A DNA stretch of 64,000 nt from contig JANJXG010000055.1 of NCBI GenBank assembly GCA_024709145.1, positions 1-64,000 on the forward strand, in the 5' to 3' direction. A program made the position numbers and the translations under genes. Of this stretch, positions 25,011 to 32,509 are shown piece after piece. The stretch's first letter is position 1; each line of letters opens with the position of its first letter. The notes under the pieces are model-generated. The model was given only the letters and a program-made list of their open reading frames with translations. It was not told where the DNA came from and did not search any database. This stretch comes from Bacteroidales bacterium. GTDB lineage: Bacteria > Bacteroidota > Bacteroidia > Bacteroidales > F082.

Positions 25011-26789
25011 TTACTGAAACTGAATGTAGAATGGCATTCTGGCCTGAACACCTTTCATTTCACTCACTTTGTGCATAAATTCCACATATTCATAATAACT
25101 GCCAAGTTGTTCTTTAAGCAAGGCTTTGGTTCTCGACTGCCCACTCATCTCTTCAATCAATTGTTTGAAAGGATCCTTTTGTTCGGGCATTTCAGTCAAT
25201 TTGTAATCAGCTGCTACCTGTGCTTTTTCAGCAGCATAAGCCACTGCTTTTTCAAGGCCACCCAGCTCGTCAACAAGCCCGATCTGAAGGGCATCAACGC
25301 CAGTCCATACCCGACCCTGACCAATGCTGTCAACATAAGTCTGTCGAAGGTTTCTTGTCCGGGCAACGAGTGAGGTGAAGTTGTCATAAATTTCAACCAC
25401 TTCTTCCTGAATCTTGGCCTGCTGGAAAGGTGACAAGGGTTCCATCACATCGATAAAATCACCGTTTTTGTTGGTCATTGCTTTGTCGAAGGTGATGCCT
25501 AGCTTATTATTGAAGAGTTTTTTCATATTTGGAATAACCCCAAAAACCCCGATCGATCCTGTTATGGTGGTGGGGTCGGCAAAGATATAATCAGCATTGG
25601 TTGAAATCCAATAGCCTCCGGAAGCAGCAACATTGCCCATCGAAACGATGAAGGGTTTTGTGTTTTTGGCCAGCTCAACTTCCCTTCGGATAATTTCGGA
25701 AGCAAGGGCACTGCCTCCTGGTGAATTTACGCGCATAACAATGGCTTTCACGTTGTCATCTTCACGGGCCTTACGGATTGTTTTTGAAAGGTCTTCTGAA
25801 CCAATGGACGATTCCGAACCTTCGCCGCCTGCAATTTCTCCAACGGCGTAAATCACAGCAATTTTATTGCGACTTCTTGTTGATTCTCCAACAACAGCGT
25901 GGGTATATTTCGAAAGTGTAACCTGCTCAATTTTCTCTTTCTCTGCAGTTTGGGTTTTTTCACGGAGCTTGGCCAAAAGTTCATCCTTGTAGATAAGTCC
26001 ATCAACAAACTTCACCTCCAGGGCTTTTTTTGCATTGGAAACAGTCAAATCATCAGCAATTTGATTCAGTTCTGCCTTAGAAATACCACGCGATTCACTA
26101 ACGGCCTCAAGCATTTCGTTCCAGGCTGAGTTTAGCAGTTTTTCTGTTTGAATACGGTTGGCTTCGCTCATTTTGTCATACATCAGTGGTTCAACAGCGC
26201 TTTTAAACTGGTTGTTTGGACCTCTGATAATCTGTGGTTCTACCTCGATTTTTTCCAGCATGTTCTTCAAAAAAACCATTTGGGTATAGAGACCTTTGAA
26301 AAGAATCATGCCTTGCGGGTTGAGGTAAATCTCATCCGAAACCGAAGCGAGATAATATGCTCCCTGACTGTAGTTTTCTGCGTAGCTGACGATCCACTTA
26401 CCGCTCGATTTAAAACTAACAAGTTTCTCTCTTACTTCCTGCATATTAGCCATGCCACTGCTGATCTCCGATAAATCGAGATAAATCCCGACGATATTTG
26501 GATCTTTGGCAGCTTTTTCGATGTTGTTCAAAACATCGTTCAATCCTATGGGATTGTTGGATTTGAAACTTCCAAAATCAAAATTTTCAAAGGGATTTTT
26601 TGGGCTTCTGTCAGTCACCGGTGTAGCAAAATCAGCCACAAGCACCGTATTGGGCTTCAGTTTCACCTGATCGCTCTCCGACATAGAAACCAATGCAGAT
26701 ATCATTCCAATGAAAATAAAAAGTAACAATAGCAAGGTTAAAAGCGTTCCTGCTACTGAGGCAAACATAAATTTAAAAAACTGTTTCAT
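25011..26789 (-). CDS. sppA: Signal peptide peptidase SppA, long (67 kDa) type
   Basis: The 592-residue protein has an N-terminal membrane anchor (about 10-34) and two tandem peptidase S49 domains. The general base lysine is K196 in QFKSAVEP in the first domain and the nucleophile is S390 in NVAASGGYW in the second, as in the E. coli long form. RVNSPGGSALAS at 353-364 is the conserved oxyanion region. The enzyme degrades leftover signal peptides in the inner membrane. Full length is present. It is convergent with the phosphatase gene and divergent from the glucosaminidase gene. Confidence 0.95.
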   Translation of the reverse strand: MKQFFKFMFASVAGTLLTLLLLLFIFIGMISALVSMSESDQVKLKPNTVLVADFATPVTDRSPKNPFENFDFGSFKSNNPIGLNDVLNNIEKAAKDPNIVGIYLDLSEISSGMANMQEVREKLVSFKSSGKWIVSYAENYSQGAYYLASVSDEIYLNPQGMILFKGLYTQMVFLKNMLEKIEVEPQIIRGPNNQFKSAVEPLMYDKMSEANRIQTEKLLNSAWNEMLEAVSESRGISKAELNQIADDLTVSNAKKALEVKFVDGLIYKDELLAKLREKTQTAEKEKIEQVTLSKYTHAVVGESTRSRNKIAVIYAVGEIAGGEGSESSIGSEDLSKTIRKAREDDNVKAIVMRVNSPGGSALASEIIRREVELAKNTKPFIVSMGNVAASGGYWISTNADYIFADPTTITGSIGVFGVIPNMKKLFNNKLGITFDKAMTNKNGDFIDVMEPLSPFQQAKIQEEVVEIYDNFTSLVARTRNLRQTYVDSIGQGRVWTGVDALQIGLVDELGGLEKAVAYAAEKAQVAADYKLTEMPEQKDPFKQLIEEMSGQSRTKALLKEQLGSYYEYVEFMHKVSEMKGVQARMPFYIQFQ

Positions 26790-27062
26790 GATGTGTAAGT
26801 ATTGATTTGATGTGTTAAAACCTTATGAGGAAAAGTTGAAACATAAATCATGCAAAAGATTGTAAGATATTGAATAAATGAAAGATAAGAATAATTTTAT
26901 GTTCATCAAAAGTGCCCAATTTGACCGAATTAGATCAGTTGTGTTCAGATTCGGACAATTAAGGATGATTGTTATTAACAGTGAATTGTCAACATTTCTT
27001 TTGAGATCGTTTTGCGCAAAAAGTTTTAACACCGATCTTTGGCGAAACAAATCTTCCTTTTC

Positions 27063-27815
27063 ATGTCTTTGAAAGTCCGGTATGGCTTGCTGATAACCCT
27101 GATGTTTTTAATACCTGCTGCCTGGCTGGGAGCTGGGAGCAGTTTATTGTCGGATGGCGACAAGCTGCGGACGGTTTCTCATGGCTTGAATCTACCTCCC
27201 GGTTTTGAGTTGCCGACAGCATCGCCTGGTATCCTGCCCATATCAACTGATTATGGATCAAGGTATGTTAGTCCTGCAAAGTTTGAGCTTCCCTCAAAAA
27301 TCATGACCAAAGGAATCTTGCCCAAGGAGCGGATGATCAGCTTTCTATGGTTAAATAACAGTAGATTGGATGTGACGGAGGTTGAGTTAATTGCAGATCT
27401 TTACATCAAGGAATCGGCTCATGAAGGAGTAAACCATGACATTGCCTTTGCTCAAATGCTACTCGAGACCGGATACCTGAAATTTGGTGGCGATGTTCGC
27501 AAAATCCAGAACAACTTTTGTGGATTGGGTGCAACTGGTGAAGGGGTTCCCGGTTTAAGCTTCAACTCGGTCGAGGATGGGGTCAGGGCTCATATACAAC
27601 ACCTCAAGGCTTATGCTTCTACAGATACTTTACGTAATAAAAAAGTTGATGACCGATTTGGCCGGATTCCAAGGGGTAGTGCAACGGAAATTCAACACCT
27701 TACAGGCAAATGGGCTACTGACCCTCTCTACGACCAAAAACTTGAACACATCATTGCCTTGATTTTCCAGGGTTATGTGCCACCAAAAAAATCCACCTCT
27801 ATCCTTTTTGATTAA
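27063..27815 (+). CDS. Exported glucosaminidase-domain protein (GH73-like peptidoglycan hydrolase)
   Basis: ATG 27063 is preferred over a TTG eight codons upstream because it begins a compact signal sequence (MSLKVRYGLLITLMFLIPAAWLG in two parts, charged then hydrophobic). The resulting protein has 250 residues. The catalytic domain at about 120-240 includes FAQMLLETGYLKFGGDV, with the conserved glutamate in LLETG, and NNFCGLGATG. Enzymes of this family cut the N-acetylglucosaminyl bond in peptidoglycan, acting in the periplasm. It may help cell separation or remodelling. It is followed by folK but has its own spacing of 84 bases. Confidence 0.87.
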   Translation: MSLKVRYGLLITLMFLIPAAWLGAGSSLLSDGDKLRTVSHGLNLPPGFELPTASPGILPISTDYGSRYVSPAKFELPSKIMTKGILPKERMISFLWLNNSRLDVTEVELIADLYIKESAHEGVNHDIAFAQMLLETGYLKFGGDVRKIQNNFCGLGATGEGVPGLSFNSVEDGVRAHIQHLKAYASTDTLRNKKVDDRFGRIPRGSATEIQHLTGKWATDPLYDQKLEHIIALIFQGYVPPKKSTSILFD

Positions 27816-27886
27816 AAGGGGATTGTTATCAATCGTTTTTGTTGATTATTTCAGCTGGGAATGATTTTTCATCTCCATTGTTCTGT

Positions 27887-27894
27887 TAACTTTG
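27887..27894 (+). promoter_or_regulatory. Putative -7 box for folK and the deoxynucleoside kinase gene
   Basis: TAACTTTG lies five bases before the folK ATG, suggesting a very short or nearly leaderless message. The -33 element is not obvious. Confidence 0.38.
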
Positions 27895-27899
27895 CAAGG

Positions 27900-28409
27900 A
27901 TGGAACAACAGGGTGTTTTTATTTCGTTGGGATCAAATATGGGCAACAGGCTCAGGCAGTTAAATCTTGCAGTGAAAGCCATTGGTCAGCACTGTGGCCC
28001 TGTTGTTAAAGCTTCTTCGGTGTATGAAACGGAACCCTGGGGATTCGATGCGGCTTTATCTTTTTTTAACCAGGTTATAAGTATTGAACCAATTCTGGAT
28101 GCAACTGCTCTCATGGAATGCCTGTTGGAGATTGAGCAGCGGCTAGGCCGGAAACGTGTACCCGGTGATGCATATACATCCCGGCTCATCGATCTTGACT
28201 TGTTGTATTTTCAGAAACAGGTGATTGAAACGGAGAAACTCATAATACCTCATCCACGCTTACACCTCCGCCGCTTTATTTTGGTACCGCTAACCGAAAT
28301 TTCTCCGGATTTTAATCATCCTATTCTCTTAAAGAGTCACAAGGAATTACTTTCAAGCCTTTCAGACAAAGGCCTGGTTTCTATGTTACCACCAAGTATT
28401 TCGATATGA
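27900..28409 (+). CDS. folK: 2-amino-4-hydroxy-6-hydroxymethyldihydropteridine diphosphokinase
   Basis: The start is set at ATG 27900, which gives 169 residues beginning MEQQGVFISLGSNMGNR; the frame runs farther upstream but without conserved sequence. The motif SLGSNMGNRL, the YETEPWG substrate-binding segment and the closing RLIDLDLLYF with PHPRLHLRRF are diagnostic of FolK. It transfers pyrophosphate from ATP to the pterin in folate synthesis. Its stop codon overlaps the start of the deoxynucleoside kinase gene (ATGA), indicating coupled translation. Cytoplasmic. Confidence 0.95.
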   Translation: MEQQGVFISLGSNMGNRLRQLNLAVKAIGQHCGPVVKASSVYETEPWGFDAALSFFNQVISIEPILDATALMECLLEIEQRLGRKRVPGDAYTSRLIDLDLLYFQKQVIETEKLIIPHPRLHLRRFILVPLTEISPDFNHPILLKSHKELLSSLSDKGLVSMLPPSISI

Positions 28410-29053
28410 CAGTTCATACTTCACCTTATCAGTTTATTGCTATCGAAGGCACAATTGGTGCAGGCAAAACCTCTTTATCCAGCCGCATCGCACATGATTT
28501 CAATGCCCGCCTCATACTCGAACAGTTTGAAGACAATGCCTTTTTACCACGTTTTTATGAAGATCAGGAAAAATATGCCTTTCCACTTGAGATGTCATTT
28601 ATGGCGTCCAGGTTTCAGCAGCTCAAAGATCAGCTTGGAACACACGACCTCTTTAAATCATTTACAATTGCAGATTATTATGTGGCAAAATCTTTGATAT
28701 TTGCGCGGAAAACCCTACAATCTGATGAGTTTAATCTCTTTCAGCGGTTTTTCCATCTCATTGACGTTTCATTGCCAAAACCTGATTTGCTGGTTTATCT
28801 TTATCTTGATGTTGATAAACTGCAACTCAATATCAAGCGACGTGGCAGAACTTATGAACAACAGATTAAGGATGAATACCTGAGCCAAATCCAATCGGGT
28901 TATTTTGATTTTATTCGTCAGCAGCAGGATATGCGTATTCTTTTACTTGATACGAACCAACTTGATTTTGTTGCCAACGACGCACATTATCAATTGATGC
29001 TCGACGTAATCTTCAAAACATATCCTCCAGGGGTTCACCGAATTACCTTTTAA
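28406..29053 (+). CDS. Deoxynucleoside kinase (deoxyadenosine/deoxyguanosine kinase type)
   Basis: The 215-residue protein has the P-loop GTIGAGKTS near residues 15-23, a LEQFEDNAFLPRFYED stretch typical of the dNK/dGK family, and the RGRTYEQQI lid region with arginines that contact ATP phosphates. It phosphorylates deoxynucleosides for salvage. It overlaps folK by four bases; the folK-dNK pairing is common in Bacteroidota. A terminator follows directly. Confidence 0.92.
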   Translation: MTVHTSPYQFIAIEGTIGAGKTSLSSRIAHDFNARLILEQFEDNAFLPRFYEDQEKYAFPLEMSFMASRFQQLKDQLGTHDLFKSFTIADYYVAKSLIFARKTLQSDEFNLFQRFFHLIDVSLPKPDLLVYLYLDVDKLQLNIKRRGRTYEQQIKDEYLSQIQSGYFDFIRQQQDMRILLLDTNQLDFVANDAHYQLMLDVIFKTYPPGVHRITF

Positions 29054-29084
29054 AAAAAAAGCTGACCATCAGGCCAGCTTTTTT
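29053..29084. terminator. Terminator between the kinase gene and the OmpA/TPR gene
   Basis: The stem GCTGACC/GGCCAGC has one mismatch and loop ATCA, flanked by A and T runs, so it can serve both convergent genes. Confidence 0.75.
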
Positions 29085-29104
29085 ATTTCATTTAGTGAAT
29101 GAAT

Positions 29105-31609
29105 TTATTTTACGATTGCCTGGAAGTCGGCTTCGCCAAACAACTTCATGAACTCTCGATCGTTTTTAGCAGTTGCTTTATAACTGCTGTCCTTCTGAAT
29201 TGCTTTCATCAGACTGCTGTATACTTCAGCATTGTTTCCGGTGCGTGCACCAAGAATTGCTTTCAGATAGGAAGTTTTGGCATCGTCAGCACCGCAATTA
29301 AGAGTGGTTTTAGCGGCATCATACTCTTTGTTGAGTAATTGTGCCAAAGCAAGGTTATAGTCGCATTTTTCACCTGCCATCTGGCTGACAGCCTTACTGT
29401 AATCACCTTTAAAGATGTTGACAACACCATTGTTGTAGTCAACATTGGCGCCAAGTTGTTTGGCTTTATTAAGATTTGCTTCAGCTGATTTGAAATCGCG
29501 CTGCATGATATTTACAACAGCGAGGTTGTTGTAAACAGCAGCTGATTTATCTGACATGGTCAAGGCTTTTTCAAGCAAAGTTTTGGCTTCAGCTGTATTG
29601 CCAAGGTTGATCTCAACTTCGGATGCATTCAAGACAGCCCGCATGCATTTGGGGTGCAAATTCATGGTGCTGGCATAAATCATTTGCTTGGTTTTGAGAT
29701 CGTTAGTTAAGGTAGCAGCGTATAGTAACTCATTGAGGGTCAATTTCGAAGGATCGGTAGTTGAGAGATTTGCAATTTCATCATCTGTTTTCTTCGGTTC
29801 AAAAGTGTTCACAGTGATGATGGCACGACGAAGTGGAGGAAGGATTTCTTTTTCCAATTCAGGATAAATTAGAATCATATTTCTGATTTCTTGTTCGCGC
29901 TGTGCAGGGCTTGCCGAACGTACAACGTTCAGAATAGCATTTTTGTCTTTTATGGAAGAAGCTTCAACAGCAGCCATAAATCCGTTCCAGTCAGGTCCGT
30001 TACCGGTCTTGTTGTATGACAATTCCTTCACATCTTTAATTGGCAGGGTATTGTCTTTCTTTTTCAGCATTTTTTTGAACTCATCATTCAGGTAACCAAT
30101 AGCGGTACCTGCGCGTCTTTCTGACAAACCACTGTTAAAGGTTTCTTCTCCTTCAGGTGATGCCCAACCAGCGATGGTGATGTCCTTTAAGGCATAACCC
30201 ATTTCAAGATGTTTGGTAACACCTTTTAATGCTGCAGCATTGTTTTCATCTTTGTTGAGTGGCAGATTCCAGTTAAGGTTGTGCATATTTACAGGGAAGT
30301 AAATGTTGGCATTCTGAGTAAGGATTGTAACTTTTTCATATCCATGAGCAGCACTGGAAGTTTTGGCTTTGTCGGCAATCCTTTTGGAAGTGTATATTAC
30401 ACCATCATCGAGTTTACGCTGTGGAGCAGTGAAATATTTTTCGTTGGCAACAACAGCATCACGGGTTGTGCTTGTTACTGATTCAGATGCATAGATCAAT
30501 GGGGCAACCACAAGTTCACTTACATTCAGATTTGGCTGATAAGGAACTTTGCAAACATATGTAAATGAACCACCATTGGCATAATTAACCGGTGTTCCGT
30601 CTCCGCTAACCTTTTCGCCTTTGAAAGTCATAGGTTTTAACGGTGTTGAACCACCATCATAGGTGAGTACAGGTGTGAAGTTCATGACGGCATTTTTCTT
30701 GAAATATTTAGGCGGGAAAGTGCCTTTAATCGTAACAAGCACTGAGTCACCTTTTTCTTCCAATGGTTGTGGCATTGCTTCGAGGGTAACGAGATCAAAT
30801 TTTTCAGCCATGCTTTTAACACTGCTGCTGATAAATTTGTAACGCAAACCAAAGTTCAGATGTGCAAAAAGGTCTCCTTCGTATGTGCCTTCAGGCCAGT
30901 GCCTGTTATCTGAACCATCATCAACGAATGCATCAAGACGGTCGGTATCAGCAAAATTGAAGGTGTAATCGGCATAGATATCAACTTTCTCTCCAGCATG
31001 ATAGGTTAATTCAGCACCAACAGGTACGATCCATGCATTTGCTCTGTCGCCTGCCCATCCTTGTTCGGTTGTATTGGTACCATAACCGATTTCAGGATCA
31101 AAAGCCAAACCGGTTGTTTTGTCAACGGCCCTTGCTTTCCAGTTAATCTGGCCAAAACCTATGTGGGTTTTTAAGCCAAATTTCCTGTCAGGATTGTAAC
31201 CGGCGAAAAGATTGATCATGTCGAAGGAGGCGTTGAGCGACAAATCAAAGAATTTTGATTCATCAATCATGGCATTTCTTACCTGGCCGTTGTTGATAGC
31301 ATCTTTCTCGCCACCAAAAGCACCCAATCTGAACTTACCAAACGCTCCAACAACAGGTGTAAACTGATAACCTACGCCCAAACCCCCATTAAATTTCAGG
31401 TTGGCAGGATCTGCCAGGAATCCGTATTTGTTCAAATCACCGTGGAAGAGGCTTAGACCTGCTTCTCCAAAAACGCTGAAATAGGGATCGAAAACGCTGG
31501 TTTTCTTTTCTTTAGTCTCTGAAGCTTTCTCCTGACCATAGAAATTTAATGGCGTGAAAGCCAAAACCATGATCAGTGCTAATGCAGAAAGTAAAAGGTT
31601 TTTTTTCAT
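29105..31609 (-). CDS. Outer-membrane protein with OmpA-like domain and TPR repeats
   Basis: The 834-residue protein has a signal peptide (to about 26). A small outer-membrane barrel (about 38-262) is followed by beta-rich domains (about 270-400), an OmpA-like segment (about 425-605, with ITIAGWASPEGEETFNSGLSERRA at 478-501), and a C-terminal helical part (about 625-805) with TPR-like units such as AAVYNNLAVVNIMQRDFKSAE. The OmpA segment could bind peptidoglycan, linking the outer membrane to the wall, while TPRs bind partners. The order barrel, OmpA, TPR differs from PorE-type T9SS proteins. A strong promoter lies upstream, suggesting an abundant structural protein. Confidence 0.85.
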   Translation of the reverse strand: MKKNLLLSALALIMVLAFTPLNFYGQEKASETKEKKTSVFDPYFSVFGEAGLSLFHGDLNKYGFLADPANLKFNGGLGVGYQFTPVVGAFGKFRLGAFGGEKDAINNGQVRNAMIDESKFFDLSLNASFDMINLFAGYNPDRKFGLKTHIGFGQINWKARAVDKTTGLAFDPEIGYGTNTTEQGWAGDRANAWIVPVGAELTYHAGEKVDIYADYTFNFADTDRLDAFVDDGSDNRHWPEGTYEGDLFAHLNFGLRYKFISSSVKSMAEKFDLVTLEAMPQPLEEKGDSVLVTIKGTFPPKYFKKNAVMNFTPVLTYDGGSTPLKPMTFKGEKVSGDGTPVNYANGGSFTYVCKVPYQPNLNVSELVVAPLIYASESVTSTTRDAVVANEKYFTAPQRKLDDGVIYTSKRIADKAKTSSAAHGYEKVTILTQNANIYFPVNMHNLNWNLPLNKDENNAAALKGVTKHLEMGYALKDITIAGWASPEGEETFNSGLSERRAGTAIGYLNDEFKKMLKKKDNTLPIKDVKELSYNKTGNGPDWNGFMAAVEASSIKDKNAILNVVRSASPAQREQEIRNMILIYPELEKEILPPLRRAIITVNTFEPKKTDDEIANLSTTDPSKLTLNELLYAATLTNDLKTKQMIYASTMNLHPKCMRAVLNASEVEINLGNTAEAKTLLEKALTMSDKSAAVYNNLAVVNIMQRDFKSAEANLNKAKQLGANVDYNNGVVNIFKGDYSKAVSQMAGEKCDYNLALAQLLNKEYDAAKTTLNCGADDAKTSYLKAILGARTGNNAEVYSSLMKAIQKDSSYKATAKNDREFMKLFGEADFQAIVK

Positions 31610-31694
31610 AACAGTTTGATTAGGTGTCTAATATTTAATTTATTGATCAATAATTTACTTAGTCAGTTGCAAACTTTTTTTAACATAACTCATG

Positions 31695-31724
31695 CAAAAA
31701 TAGAGAATAAAATTCTAAATGCAA
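31695..31724 (-). promoter_or_regulatory. Promoter of the OmpA/TPR gene
   Basis: On the minus strand, TTG (31722-31724), 19 bases of spacer and TATTTTTG (31695-31702) match the Bacteroidota -33/-7 pattern closely. The leader to ATG 31609 is about 80 bases and AT-rich. Confidence 0.6.
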
Positions 31725-31866
31725 GTAAAAAAGTGTAACATTTCTATTTGATATCCCGCGTTTACGTATTTTTTTTTCTAAAGTTTCAGACGTGTCTTAT
31801 TCGAATATTACTTTTAGTAAAGCTTTTTAACAAATAAGTAATTGATTTGTTTGAATGAGAATATTT

Positions 31867-32415
31867 TTAATCACCCTGGTGTTCTGACAGAATGCTTTTA
31901 AAATTCAAAAAGCATTGCCAAAGGACAATTCCTCCACAAACAGCCACATTCAATGAATGCTTTGTGCCGAACTGCGGGATTTCAATGACTTTGTCGCTTA
32001 ATTGAATTATTTCATCACTTACTCCATCAACTTCGTTACCAAATATGAATGCCATTGGAATCTTAAGCTCCGCATTATTAAGCTGAATGCTTTCTGTTGT
32101 TTGTTCGATACTGGCAATGAAATATTTCATTTCTCTGAGTTTTTTTAAAGCTTCCGTCGTTGTTGCGAAATATTCCCATGCAACGTTTTCTGTTGCGCCA
32201 AGTGCCGTTTTCTGAATCTCACGATGAGGAGGGCAGGCTGTGATTCCGCAAAGGTAGATAGCTTCAATCCGGAATGCATCCGCCGTTCGGAAAAATGAGC
32301 CGATGTTTAGCAACGACCGGATGTTGTCGAGCACAACAACAACAGGCATTTTGGCGGCCTGTTGATATTCTCCTGAACTTAACCTGTTCAATTCTGACAT
32401 ACTAAGTTTCCGCAT
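31867..32415 (-). CDS. TrmH/SpoU-family RNA 2'-O-methyltransferase
   Basis: With the start at ATG 32415 the protein has 182 residues; extending upstream would run into the mutS promoter. The SPOUT motifs are present: NIRSLLNIGSFFRTADAF (motif 1), FGNEVDGVSDEII (motif 2) and IPQFGTKHSLNVAVCGGI (motif 3), which form the knotted SAM site. The enzyme methylates a ribose 2'-hydroxyl in tRNA or rRNA; the target is not evident. It is divergent from mutS with fewer than 100 bases between the starts. Confidence 0.9.
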   Translation of the reverse strand: MRKLSMSELNRLSSGEYQQAAKMPVVVVLDNIRSLLNIGSFFRTADAFRIEAIYLCGITACPPHREIQKTALGATENVAWEYFATTTEALKKLREMKYFIASIEQTTESIQLNNAELKIPMAFIFGNEVDGVSDEIIQLSDKVIEIPQFGTKHSLNVAVCGGIVLWQCFLNFKSILSEHQGD

Positions 32416-32456
32416 CCTTTTTTCTGCAAATGTATGAAAACGTTTTTCGGAGTCTC

Positions 32457-32484
32457 TTGTCTTTTCGCTTAAAGTGTATCTTTG
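32457..32484 (+). promoter_or_regulatory. Promoter of mutS
   Basis: TTG at 32457-32459, 17 bases of spacer and TATCTTTG at 32477-32484 fit the Bacteroidota promoter pattern, 25 bases before the mutS ATG. Confidence 0.5.
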
Positions 32485-32509
32485 CTTCGCTGACCCAATA
32501 ATTAATTCT

